Source: Peptoniphilus lacydonensis (GTDB lineage: Bacteria; Bacillota; Clostridia; Tissierellales; Peptoniphilaceae). Taken from it: 64,000 nucleotides of DNA. This document shows positions 45,980-55,362 of the stretch, in pieces; position 1 is the first letter of the stretch, and each line of letters begins with the position of its first letter. The notes below the pieces were generated by a model. The model was not told the DNA's origin. It worked only from the letters and a program-made list of their open reading frames with translations, and searched no databases. Location: assembly GCF_900106515.1 (NCBI RefSeq), contig NZ_FNWF01000003.1, positions 868,001 to 932,000 of the forward strand. The letters are read 5' to 3'. Made by a program: the position numbers and the translations under genes.

Positions 45980-48508
45980 ATGAAGATATTAAAGAGAGAT
46001 AAGAGGGAGGACACTTTCGATCATTTAAAGATAAAAAATGCAATTGAAAAAGCTTACGATTCGGTTGATAGGGCTTATGATGATTCTGTAATAAATAATT
46101 ATGCTCTTGATATAAAAGAGGAGTTATTGAAAAATTATGATCCAAAAAACCCACCAACTGTTGAAGAGATTCAAGATTTAGTTGAGTTAAAGTTAATTGA
46201 TGAAAAGCAAATTGATGTTGTAAAGGCATATATTCTTTATAGAAATAGACATTCTGAAGAAAGACAAATTTTAGACAAGTTTGCAAATTATATTAAAGAT
46301 GAAAATGTGCTAAAAATTTTAAAATATGTGAGAAAAAATTACGATCCTAAAAAATATGAGCTTGAAAATTTATACAACAAGTTTGAATCTTTTGTCAAAA
46401 AAGATCAATCTGAGGATGCTTATCTCTCTGAAATTATAAAAGCGGCAAGTGAATTAACTGACAAGGATTCCCCTAAATGGGAATTTATTGCTGCGTTATT
46501 TTTAAATTATGATTTGGAAAAGAAAATTGCAAAAAATTTGGAAAAGTTCGAAATTAATAATTTCTATGAAAAAATAAAATTTTTAACTGAAAGAAATCTT
46601 TACGGAAAATATATTTTAGAAAATTATTCTAGAGAAGAAATTTTAGAACTTGAAGAATATATTGATAATTCTAGGAATAGACTTTTAAATTACTCTGGCC
46701 TTGATCTTTTAATAAAAAGATATGTTATAAGAAGTCATGATGGTAGATTTGTTGAAAGCATTCAAGAGATGTTTATGGGTATTGCAATGCACCTTGCCAT
46801 TCCAGAGAAAAATAAAATTTATTGGGCAAAAAAATTTTACGACATCTATTCAACGCTAAAAGTAACTGTTGCAACACCTACTATGTCAAATGCGAGAAAG
46901 CCCTACAACCAACTTTCATCTTGTTTTATTGACACAGTGCCAGATACCTTAAAGGGAATTTATCGTTCAATTGATAATTTTGCACAAGTTTCTAAGCATG
47001 GTGGAGGAATGGGACTTTATTTTGGAAAAGTTCGTGCAACAGGTTCTGATATAAGAGGGTTTAAGGGTGTTGCTGGTGGTGTAATCAGATGGATTAAACT
47101 TGCCAATGACACTGCTGTTGCTGTGGACCAACTTGGTGTTAGACAAGGCTCAGTTGCTTGTTATCTCGACGTGTGGCACAAGGATATTCCAGAATTTTTG
47201 CAACTTAGGACAAATAATGGAGATGACAGAATGAAGGCTCATGATATTTTCCCTGCAATTTGTTATCCAAATTTGTTTTTTGAACTGGCTGAAAAAGATA
47301 TAAATGCTACTTGGTATATGTTTGATCCTCACGAAGTTTTGGAAAAAAAGGGTTATGCTCTTGAAGATTTTTATGGAAAAGAATGGGAAGAAAAATATAG
47401 AGAATGTATTGAAGATAAAAATATTTCAAGACGTGAAATGAGCGTAAAGGATTTAGTAAGGCTTATAATTAAATCACTTACAGAAACAGGAACGCCTTTT
47501 GCTTTTTATAGGGATAATGTAAATGAAATGAATCCAAATAAGCACAAGGGAATTATTTATTCTTCAAATTTATGCACAGAAATTATGCAAAATATGTCTG
47601 CAATTGAAACTTTAGATACTAAAATAGAAACTGTGGATGGCGATGAAGTAATAGTTAATAGAATTAAATCTGGAGATTTTGTTGTATGTAATCTTGCTTC
47701 ACTTGTCCTCGGAAATATTGATTTAGAAGACGATAAAGAGTTAAGGGATATTGTTTCTACAACTGTAAGGGCTCTTGACAATGTAATTGATTTAAATTAC
47801 TATCCAGTTCCCTATGCCAAAGTGACAAATAGAAAATATAGGTCAATTGGACTTGGAACAAGTGGTTATCATCATGCACTTGTGAGATCAGGTATCGCTT
47901 TTTCAGATATAGAAGAACATTTAAAGTGGGCTGATGATGTTTATGAAAGAATAAATTACCATGCAATTAGTGCTTCAATGGAAATTGCAAAGGAAAAAGG
48001 ATTTTATAATTTCTTTGAAGGCTCTGATTGGCAAAGTGGAGATTATTTTGATTTAAGAGATTACAATGATGAAAAATGGCAAAAGTTAAGAGAAGATGTA
48101 AAAAATAATGGACTTAGAAATGGTTATATAATGGCTGTTGCGCCAACTGGTTCTACTTCTATTATTTCTGCTACAACAGCTGGTGTTGATCCTGTTATGA
48201 GTAGGTATTTCTTGGAAGAGAAAAAAGGGTCAATCCTTCCTAGAGTTGCTCCAGATTTAACTCCACAGACTTTTTGGTTATATGAAAATGCTCATGAATT
48301 AGACCAAAATTTTTTAATAGAGGCTGCTGCAATTAGGCAAAGGCATATTGACCAATCTCAGTCAATTAATTTTTATATAACTACGGATTTTACAATGAGA
48401 AAAATTTTAAATCTTTATATAAAAGCGGCAAAGGAAAAAATAAAATCAGTTTACTATGTCAGAAGTAAGTCATTAGAAGTTGAAGAATGCGATTATTGTG
48501 CATCATAA
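45980..48508 (+). CDS. nrdA: Ribonucleoside-diphosphate reductase alpha subunit (class I)
   Basis: An 842-residue catalytic subunit that reduces ribonucleotides to deoxyribonucleotides. It opens with an ATP-cone (residues 1-95, ILKRDKREDTFDHLKIKNAIEKAY). The barrel has PYNQLSSCFIDTVPDTLKGIY with one active-site cysteine, KHGGGMGLYFGKVRATGSDI, NLCTEIMQN with another active-site cysteine, and VAPTGSTSIISATTAGVDPV. The C terminus ends EECDYCAS, a Cys pair for thioredoxin-type re-reduction. nrdB follows 14 bp later. Type Ia is favoured, since no nrdI or nrdH is present. Confidence 0.95.
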   Translation: MKILKRDKREDTFDHLKIKNAIEKAYDSVDRAYDDSVINNYALDIKEELLKNYDPKNPPTVEEIQDLVELKLIDEKQIDVVKAYILYRNRHSEERQILDKFANYIKDENVLKILKYVRKNYDPKKYELENLYNKFESFVKKDQSEDAYLSEIIKAASELTDKDSPKWEFIAALFLNYDLEKKIAKNLEKFEINNFYEKIKFLTERNLYGKYILENYSREEILELEEYIDNSRNRLLNYSGLDLLIKRYVIRSHDGRFVESIQEMFMGIAMHLAIPEKNKIYWAKKFYDIYSTLKVTVATPTMSNARKPYNQLSSCFIDTVPDTLKGIYRSIDNFAQVSKHGGGMGLYFGKVRATGSDIRGFKGVAGGVIRWIKLANDTAVAVDQLGVRQGSVACYLDVWHKDIPEFLQLRTNNGDDRMKAHDIFPAICYPNLFFELAEKDINATWYMFDPHEVLEKKGYALEDFYGKEWEEKYRECIEDKNISRREMSVKDLVRLIIKSLTETGTPFAFYRDNVNEMNPNKHKGIIYSSNLCTEIMQNMSAIETLDTKIETVDGDEVIVNRIKSGDFVVCNLASLVLGNIDLEDDKELRDIVSTTVRALDNVIDLNYYPVPYAKVTNRKYRSIGLGTSGYHHALVRSGIAFSDIEEHLKWADDVYERINYHAISASMEIAKEKGFYNFFEGSDWQSGDYFDLRDYNDEKWQKLREDVKNNGLRNGYIMAVAPTGSTSIISATTAGVDPVMSRYFLEEKKGSILPRVAPDLTPQTFWLYENAHELDQNFLIEAAAIRQRHIDQSQSINFYITTDFTMRKILNLYIKAAKEKIKSVYYVRSKSLEVEECDYCAS

Positions 48509-48522
48509 TTTAAGGAGGAGTT

Positions 48523-49563
48523 ATGAAACTTTCGAAGAGAGGTCTTTTTAATGAAAATGGAGATATTGAAACCTCAAAAAGAAGAGTAATTAATGGAAAT
48601 ACTACAAATTTAAATGATTTTAACAATTTAAAGTACAGCTGGACTAGCGATTGGTATCGACAAGCTATGAATAATTTTTGGATACCAGAAGAAATTAATT
48701 TAAATCAAGATATAAAAGATTATAGAAATTTAGATAAGTATGAAAAAACTGCATATGATAAAATTTTATCCTTTTTAATCTATCTTGATTCTCTTCAAAC
48801 TGCACAAATACCTAAGTTACAGTCTTATATAACTGCAAATGAAATAAATCTTTGTCTTTCAATTCAAGGCTATCAAGAGTCAATTCACTCTCAATCCTAT
48901 TCCTATATTTTGGATACAATTTGTTCACCAGAAGAGAGAGAAGATATTTTGTATCAATATAAAGATGATGAATTTCTTTTAAAGAGAAATAAATTTATTG
49001 GAGATCAGTACCAAGATTTTTATGAAGATGAAAGTTTGGATAATTTCATGAAAGCACTAATTGCAAATTATATTTTAGAGGGAATTTATTTTTATTCAGG
49101 TTTTTCTTTTTTCTATAATCTTGGTAGAATGGGTAAAATGCCTGGCACAGTTTCTGAGATAAGATATATAAATAGAGATGAAAACACACATCTTTGGTTA
49201 TTTAGAAGTATTATTTTAGAAATGAAAAAGGAAAATCCAGAAATTTTTACTGATGAAAACGTAAAAGAATATAAAGAAATGCTTAAAAAAGGTGTTGAGG
49301 AAGAAATTTCTTGGGGTAAATATGTCATAGGCGATGAAATTAGAGGTCTAAATGAGAAAATGATCGAGGATTATATAATGTATCTTGGCAACTTGCGTTC
49401 AAGAAATTTGGGTTTTGGAAATTTGTTTTCAAAAAACACAGAAGAGCCTGAATCTATGAAGTGGGTTAGTGAATATTCTGATCCAAATCAAATAAAGACA
49501 GACTTCTTCGAGGCAAAGCCATCTGCTTATTCTAAATCTTCTGTAATAGAAGATGACCTTTGA
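48523..49563 (+). CDS. nrdB: Ribonucleoside-diphosphate reductase beta subunit (class I)
   Basis: A 346-residue radical-generating subunit. Metal ligands are visible in YLDSLQTAQIPK (Asp), GYQESIHSQSYSYI (Glu, His), a mid-protein YILEGIYFYSGF (Glu) and INRDENTHLWLF (Glu, His). The tyrosine four residues after the first His (HSQSY) is in the radical position, so a Tyr-radical form is expected. GGAGG precedes the start and a terminator follows. Confidence 0.94.
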   Translation: MKLSKRGLFNENGDIETSKRRVINGNTTNLNDFNNLKYSWTSDWYRQAMNNFWIPEEINLNQDIKDYRNLDKYEKTAYDKILSFLIYLDSLQTAQIPKLQSYITANEINLCLSIQGYQESIHSQSYSYILDTICSPEEREDILYQYKDDEFLLKRNKFIGDQYQDFYEDESLDNFMKALIANYILEGIYFYSGFSFFYNLGRMGKMPGTVSEIRYINRDENTHLWLFRSIILEMKKENPEIFTDENVKEYKEMLKKGVEEEISWGKYVIGDEIRGLNEKMIEDYIMYLGNLRSRNLGFGNLFSKNTEEPESMKWVSEYSDPNQIKTDFFEAKPSAYSKSSVIEDDL

Positions 49564-49582
49564 TAATTTAATTTTGAGTTTA

Positions 49583-49606
49583 GCCGGATCTTGTATCCGG
49601 TTTTTA
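49583..49606 (+). terminator. Terminator after nrdB
   Basis: CCGGAT pairs with ATCCGG across CTTGT, then TTTTTATAAT. Confidence 0.9.
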
Positions 49607-49654
49607 TAATATAAGAAAGATTTAATTTTATCGTAATAAATTTAGGAGGTTAAA

Positions 49655-51496
49655 ATGAAAGAAAATAAAAATAATAATGGTAAGAAGCCACATTACAATT
49701 TACTTAGATATTATTTAATTGCTATTTTAGCAGTTTTTGCACTTAACTGGCTTATTCTTCCAATACTTTCACAAAATCGCATAGAAAATGTATCTTATTC
49801 AGATTTCAGAAGAGATTTAAGTGAAAATAAAATTAAAGAAGTGAGTTTTAAGGAATCTGAAATACTTTATAAATTAAAAGATGACGAAAAAGTTTATAAA
49901 ACTGGAAAAATGGAAGATCCAGACATAGTAAGAGATTTAGATAAAGAGAATGTTGATTATAGTGCAGAAATTACAGAAAAACCAAGTTTATTTATGTCAT
50001 TTATAATGACATGGGGATTTCCAATTTTATTATTCTTTATGCTTCAAAGAACTTTTAGTAAGAGAATGGAAAACATTGGAGGAGCTGCTGGAGGAATTTT
50101 TGGTGGCAAAAAAATTGAAAAGTATGAACCAACTGGAGAAACTGTAAATTTTGATGATGTCGCAGGGCAAGAAGAGGCAGAAGAATCTCTTGTTGAAATT
50201 GTAGATTATTTAAAAAATCCTGAAAAATATACAAAAATTGGTGCAAAGTGTCCAAAGGGAGCATTGTTAGTAGGTCCTCCAGGAACTGGTAAGACACTTC
50301 TTGCAAGGGCAGTTGCTGGAGAAAGTCATGTGCCTTTCTTTTCAATAGCAGGTTCTGAATTTGTTGAGATGTTTGTTGGGCGAGGTGCTGCAAAGGTAAG
50401 AGAGTTATTTGATGAAGCGAAGAAAAATGCACCATGTATTATATTTATTGACGAAATTGACACAATTGGGAAGAAGAGAGACAGTGCAGGAATATCAGGA
50501 AATGACGAAAGAGAACAAACATTAAATCAGCTTTTATCGGAGATGGATGGTTTTGATGGAAATATTGGAATAGTAATGCTTGCAGCGACAAATAGACCTG
50601 AAATTTTAGATCCTGCACTTTTAAGACCAGGAAGATTTGATAGACAAATAAGAGTTGAACTTCCAACGCTAAAAGATAGAATTGAAATTTTAAAAGTTCA
50701 TGCAAGAAAATATCAAATGGATGATGATATAGACTATTCACTTATTGCAAGATCAACAGCTGGAGCATCAGGTGCACAACTTGCAAATATTTTAAATGAA
50801 GCAGCTCTTCGTGCAGTTAGAATGGGTCATGACAAAGTTAGACAAGAAGACATTCAAGAATCCATAGAAGTTGTAATTGCAGGAGCACAAAGAAAGCAAG
50901 ATATTTTATCTCCAGAAGAGAAGAAGAGAGTGGCTTATCACGAAATTGGTCACGCTCTTGTATCAGCACTACAAAGTCATTCAGAGCCAGTGGAAAAAAT
51001 TACGATAATACCAAGAACATCTGGGGCACTTGGATACACAATGCAAGTTCCAAAGGATGAAAAAAATTTGTACACAAGAGATGACTTGTTAAATCACATA
51101 AGAACTCTATGTGGAGGTCGTGCAGCAGAAGAAGTTATATTTAACGAAGTATCAACAGGTGCAGCAAATGATATAGAAAAGGCGACAGACACTGCAAGAT
51201 CTATGATAACGCGATATGGTATGGCTGATGAATTTGGAATGGTTAAATTTCAAGAAAATGGATCAAGATATATGGGTGATGAAGGAAATATAAATTGTTC
51301 TGAAGAAACGAGAAAAGAGATTGACGACTTGACAGTTAAAATAATAAAGTCTGCTCAAGAAGATGCAAGAAAGATGATTGCAAATAATAGAGATGCCATG
51401 AAAGAACTTTCAGAGTACTTGTTAGAAGAAGAAACAATTACAGGAAAGGAGTTTATGGAAATTTTAGCAAAATATGTTGATTTAGATGAAGAATAA
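49655..51496 (+). CDS. ftsH: ATP-dependent zinc metalloprotease FtsH
   Basis: A 613-residue membrane AAA+ protease that degrades misassembled membrane and some regulatory proteins. Two membrane segments (about residues 17-38 and 112-131) flank an extracytoplasmic domain. The AAA module has GPPGTGKTLLARAVAGE, IIFIDEIDTIGKKR and the second-region arginines LLRPGRFDRQI. The zinc site HEIGH (in RVAYHEIGHALVSAL) is followed by the distal Asp ligand region. Length is slightly short of the longest homologues but normal. Confidence 0.97.
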   Translation: MKENKNNNGKKPHYNLLRYYLIAILAVFALNWLILPILSQNRIENVSYSDFRRDLSENKIKEVSFKESEILYKLKDDEKVYKTGKMEDPDIVRDLDKENVDYSAEITEKPSLFMSFIMTWGFPILLFFMLQRTFSKRMENIGGAAGGIFGGKKIEKYEPTGETVNFDDVAGQEEAEESLVEIVDYLKNPEKYTKIGAKCPKGALLVGPPGTGKTLLARAVAGESHVPFFSIAGSEFVEMFVGRGAAKVRELFDEAKKNAPCIIFIDEIDTIGKKRDSAGISGNDEREQTLNQLLSEMDGFDGNIGIVMLAATNRPEILDPALLRPGRFDRQIRVELPTLKDRIEILKVHARKYQMDDDIDYSLIARSTAGASGAQLANILNEAALRAVRMGHDKVRQEDIQESIEVVIAGAQRKQDILSPEEKKRVAYHEIGHALVSALQSHSEPVEKITIIPRTSGALGYTMQVPKDEKNLYTRDDLLNHIRTLCGGRAAEEVIFNEVSTGAANDIEKATDTARSMITRYGMADEFGMVKFQENGSRYMGDEGNINCSEETRKEIDDLTVKIIKSAQEDARKMIANNRDAMKELSEYLLEEETITGKEFMEILAKYVDLDEE

Positions 51497-51563
51497 TTTC
51501 GGTATTCTAATGTGAAATTTGGATATTAATTTTATAATCTATCATAAGAAATTAAACAAAAAT

Positions 51564-51595
51564 AAAATCCTAGAGTTTTTAGGCTCTAGGATTTT
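51564..51595. terminator. Bidirectional terminator between ftsH and the C69 peptidase
   Basis: AAAATCCTAGAG pairs with CTCTAGGATTTT across TTTTTAGG; convergent genes share it. Confidence 0.92.
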
Positions 51596-51612
51596 GTTGC
51601 AAAAAGTTTAAA

Positions 51613-53616
51613 TTATTTTGAAAGATTTGAAATTATTTGTGCAACTTCTGCTCTTGTTAGATTTTCCTTTGGTGAGAATTTGTTATTTGAAGTTCCACTT
51701 AGAATGCCTTTATTAACTAAGAATTCAATATCTGCAAAGGCCCAGTCAGAAATTTCTTTTTGGTCATCAAATACTACTGCTTTAAGTGTTGCAGTATCAT
51801 CTCCTTTTAATTTTAGATAAGATGCCAAAGTATAAGCCATTTCTTCACGAGTTATATTTTCTGATGCAAGAGCTTTTGAAGTTTTTGGAAGTAATTTATT
51901 TTCTACTGCCCAGTTCATATATTCTGTGTAGAATTTTCCAGCTTCGATATTTTTATCTTTGATTTCAGAATATTTTGCTATGTCAATTTTTTCAAGTCTT
52001 CCCAAGATAGTGATAAATTCACCACGAGTTATTTTTTCATTTGGAGAGAATTTTAAATCGCTTGTGCCGAGCATTAATTTTTTGCCCATTGCTTCAAGAA
52101 TTGGTTTTCTTGCCCAGTGGTCGATTAAATCTGTTTTTGAAATTTCTGAAAGTTCATTTTGAAGTCCTTTTTCAAGTTCAAAAACTTCTTTTTCCCATTC
52201 CATTGTTTTCTTTGTAGAAAATTCTGCAGCCTTTTCTTTGTCCTTTGAATAAAGTTCTTTCCATTCTTTTTCAACTTCTGGAAGTTCTTTCATAACTTTT
52301 TCTTCGTATTCAGTTATTTTTTTGCGAGTAGAATCTCCAAGTTCTTCTCTATTTCCTGAAACTAAATCATTTACAGAAGATCCAACCCAGTAGTATGAAT
52401 TTGCATCATATACTGGAGAGTTATTTTTGCAAGCGTCTGTTGAATCATTGATGTCAGGGAAAATTGGAATCCAAGGAATATTTAATGGGCTTCCAAGAGT
52501 CATCCACATAATTCCAGGAGCATCCTTTGGATAGTCTTCTTTTATTTGAAATATATGTGCTTGCATTGTGTTAATACTTCCAATTGGTCTTTTGTGAGTG
52601 TCAGGGTGTGCTTTTCTTTCAGCTTTATTGTCGGATGGAATATAATCTGTTCCTTCAAATCTATTTCTAAATACATTTAGTGCGTGATTTATATCAATTT
52701 TTTCACTGCCATCAGATAAGTCGTTTAATAAATCAAATCTCCTTGCATCGTAAGGAACCTTTGAATTAGGGTCTAAATCGTGAATACCAGACCAAATTCT
52801 TGAACGACTTGTGTCTGAAATTTCTTTTGGACCGTAAGATGCAGCCATGTGCATTAGACCATCTTCAGTTTCAACATAAGTGTTTGCATCTTTGGCAACT
52901 TTTACAATATCTTTTGATGCGATTACATTTTCTTTGTCATTTAAATCAACTCCGCCAAGCCAAAAATCATTTGGGAAAATACTGAATTTGTCAGCAGGGT
53001 ATTTTATTGCAACATATTGGTGGCCAGAATAAATTTCCATATACCAAACTTCATCTTGATCTCCAAAAGCAACAATGTCACCCATTGAAGCACCTTGTTT
53101 GTCAATTGTATCTGCCAAAAGTTCTATTGCACCCTTTGCAGATTTTGCATGTGCAAGTAAAAATGTAGTCATGCTTGCTTCATTTACACCAGTTTTTACA
53201 AAAGGATCAGCTTTTTCAATTTCTTCTGATGGATCTGCAGAAACTGTACAGAAAATCCCAACACCAGCTTCATTGTAGCCTGCCGCATCATAAACACCTT
53301 GTTCCATGTCCTTTGGTTTTGCACTTGAGTCAGGAGTTGAGAAGAACTTCATTGAGTCTTCTTTATGTATGTATTCAAATCCATTGTTTACATCAACTAA
53401 TTTGTCTCCTTTTTTCATTTCTCCACGAGGGTGAGTTACAAGACGCATAGTTCTATTTCTTTGATAATCTTCAGTTCTTCCAAAGATAAAAGATCCATCA
53501 TCTGTGAGATCCTTTCCTACAATAATGCCTGTGCAGGCGAAAGTACTTTGTGCCATTGATAAAACAAGAGCAGAAACAAGGCCTGCAACTAGAATTTTTT
53601 TCTTATTTTTTTTCAT
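51613..53616 (-). CDS. C69-family dipeptidase with three C-terminal SLH repeats
   Basis: A 667-residue exported Ntn-hydrolase. The signal peptide ends STFA and the next residue, Cys28 in ACTGIIVGKDLTDDGS, is the expected autoprocessed nucleophile of the C69 dipeptidase A family. GRTEDYQRN, YNEAGVGIFCTVSADPS and a DPNSKVPYDARRFDL region continue the family pattern. From about residue 495 there are three SLH repeats: DHWARKPILEAMGKKLMLGT, YMNWAVENKLLPKT, and WAFADIEFLVNKGILSGT with TRAE endings. These bind secondary wall polymer, so the enzyme is held on the cell surface, probably for peptide scavenging. Confidence 0.92.
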   Translation of the reverse strand: MKKNKKKILVAGLVSALVLSMAQSTFACTGIIVGKDLTDDGSFIFGRTEDYQRNRTMRLVTHPRGEMKKGDKLVDVNNGFEYIHKEDSMKFFSTPDSSAKPKDMEQGVYDAAGYNEAGVGIFCTVSADPSEEIEKADPFVKTGVNEASMTTFLLAHAKSAKGAIELLADTIDKQGASMGDIVAFGDQDEVWYMEIYSGHQYVAIKYPADKFSIFPNDFWLGGVDLNDKENVIASKDIVKVAKDANTYVETEDGLMHMAASYGPKEISDTSRSRIWSGIHDLDPNSKVPYDARRFDLLNDLSDGSEKIDINHALNVFRNRFEGTDYIPSDNKAERKAHPDTHKRPIGSINTMQAHIFQIKEDYPKDAPGIMWMTLGSPLNIPWIPIFPDINDSTDACKNNSPVYDANSYYWVGSSVNDLVSGNREELGDSTRKKITEYEEKVMKELPEVEKEWKELYSKDKEKAAEFSTKKTMEWEKEVFELEKGLQNELSEISKTDLIDHWARKPILEAMGKKLMLGTSDLKFSPNEKITRGEFITILGRLEKIDIAKYSEIKDKNIEAGKFYTEYMNWAVENKLLPKTSKALASENITREEMAYTLASYLKLKGDDTATLKAVVFDDQKEISDWAFADIEFLVNKGILSGTSNNKFSPKENLTRAEVAQIISNLSK

Positions 53617-53828
53617 AATAACCTCCTAAAAAGTAATTAAATTTCTTTAAAATAAAATTGTTTTCCTAATATAGAAATACAAATCTATAAAGAAATCTTA
53701 TAAATATAAAGTACCACTAGTGTGTTTATGTGTCAATGTTTTAATTAAGTACTATAATTTTTATGGATAACAAGTGAAAAGGATTGCAAAAATAAGAATA
53801 TCAGAGTTTAATTTTATGTTTTAATAAA

Positions 53829-53868
53829 GAAATACATCCATAGGTTTTAAACTTTACAGATGTATTTC
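53829..53868 (-). terminator. Probable terminator after the znu operon
   Basis: GAAATACATC pairs with GATGTATTTC around a 20-base AT-rich loop; minus-strand continuation is TTTATTAAAAC. The rest of the 53617-53889 gap holds the 5' region of the C69 gene and no ORF. Confidence 0.6.
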
Positions 53869-53889
53869 TAGTTTAAAATTTTATAAAAA

Positions 53890-54699
53890 TTATTTTTTAG
53901 ATGTGTTTTTGTATTTAATTTTTGAAATTAAAAGACATAAAAGCATTCCAATTGATGCAATAATTACAATTGCTCCTCCTGGTTTTACATCAAAATAATA
54001 AGAAACTGTCACGCCAGAAAGAGTGTAGATTATTCCCAATATAATTGTGTTCATAAAAGTTTTTTTGTAGCTTTTACTTATAAGAAGAGATGATGCCACA
54101 GGTAAAACTATAAGAGAAGTTACCATTAAAGCTCCAATTATTTTTGCAGAAAGTGCAATAGTTATTGCAGAAAGAAATGTGAAAATAGAATTAATTTTTT
54201 CTACATTTACCCCACTCATCTTTGCAAGTTGTTTATCAACTGCAATGCTTAGAAGTCCAAAGTAATAAATAAATGAAGTTAAGACTACGAGAATAAAAGT
54301 TACAAGGACTATTATTACATCTGATTTTGAAACTGAGGCAATACTTCCAAATAAATAGGCATCAAAACTGTTGCCTCCAGGAGAAAAATCAGAAAGAACC
54401 GCTGCAAGACCTAGTCCTATTGATGTAATTATAGCAGTTGCCATATCTCCAAATTGTGGAAATCTTTTTCTAATTTTTTCTATTGAAAAAGCACCAATTA
54501 TACAAGCTATTATAGCACCGATTAGAGGATTTATTGATAAAATAAGGCCTATTGCTACTCCTGCTAAAGATACATGGGAAAGAGCATCTCCCATCATGGA
54601 AGTCCCGCGATTAACAATTACTATTCCTATTAGAGGTATTATTATTGAAATCATAAGAGAAACGGCGAGAGTTCTAATCATAAAATTATATTGAAACAT
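53890..54699 (-). CDS. znuB: Zinc/manganese ABC transporter permease
   Basis: A 269-residue ABC-3 family membrane permease with eight to nine hydrophobic segments. MMGDALSHVSLAGVAIGLI near residue 33 and the central SPGGNSFDAYLFGSI region and IGALMVTSLIVLPVASSLLISKSYK are family landmarks. Overlaps the upstream ATPase gene by 14 bp. Zinc is inferred from the zinT neighbour; manganese is the alternative. Confidence 0.9.
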   Translation of the reverse strand: MFQYNFMIRTLAVSLMISIIIPLIGIVIVNRGTSMMGDALSHVSLAGVAIGLILSINPLIGAIIACIIGAFSIEKIRKRFPQFGDMATAIITSIGLGLAAVLSDFSPGGNSFDAYLFGSIASVSKSDVIIVLVTFILVVLTSFIYYFGLLSIAVDKQLAKMSGVNVEKINSIFTFLSAITIALSAKIIGALMVTSLIVLPVASSLLISKSYKKTFMNTIILGIIYTLSGVTVSYYFDVKPGGAIVIIASIGMLLCLLISKIKYKNTSKK

Positions 54700-55360
54700 T
54701 TATAAGACCTCCTTTTTTAAGTTCATAAATGCAGTCCATTTTTAGATTATTTTTGACCCAATCTAATTCGTGAGTTATCAAAACTATGGAAACATTAAAA
54801 TTTTTATTTAAGTTTTCAATAGTTTGTGCAAACTGTGTCTTTGAATTTTCATCGACACCTGATGTAGGTTCGTCAAAAATTAAAATATCAGGACTGTTCA
54901 TAAGAGCTCTTGCTATAATTACTCTCTGCCTAAGTCCTCCAGATAATTCTCTTATGGGATAATTTTGATATTTTTCCAAATTCATTTTTTTTAATAAGCT
55001 TATTGTTTTATCATAGTGAGTTTTTCTTGGGATTTTAAATTTTCCGAAACTGTCGTAGAGTTGTAAAGTTACAAGTTCTTTTACGGTTATGGGAAAAGTA
55101 TACAGATTTTCTTTTTGAGATTGTGGGACATAGCCGATTCTTTTTAATGAATTAGAATTTAAATCATCTTCAAAAATTTTAATAGTTCCACTGTTAAGTT
55201 TTAGTTCACCTACAATTATTTTAATTAGGGTTGTTTTTCCAACTCCATTTCCTCCAATTATAGTGATTTTTTCTTTATTATTAACAGTTAAATTTAAGTC
55301 TTTTAGAATAGGATCACTATCGTAGGAAAAATTTGCATTTTGTATTTCTATTGCCTTCAT
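54686..55360 (-). CDS. znuC: Zinc/manganese ABC transporter ATPase
   Basis: A 224-residue ABC ATPase. Walker A GGNGVGKTTLIKIIVGEL, signature LSGGLRQRVIIARALM, Walker B ILIFDEPTSGVD and the H-loop ITHELDW are all intact. I place the start at ATG 55360 behind GAGGTG; an in-frame GTG at 55366 overlaps the znuA stop and is also possible. It energises the 53890 permease. Confidence 0.92.
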   Translation of the reverse strand: MKAIEIQNANFSYDSDPILKDLNLTVNNKEKITIIGGNGVGKTTLIKIIVGELKLNSGTIKIFEDDLNSNSLKRIGYVPQSQKENLYTFPITVKELVTLQLYDSFGKFKIPRKTHYDKTISLLKKMNLEKYQNYPIRELSGGLRQRVIIARALMNSPDILIFDEPTSGVDENSKTQFAQTIENLNKNFNVSIVLITHELDWVKNNLKMDCIYELKKGGLINVSI

Positions 55361-55362
55361 AG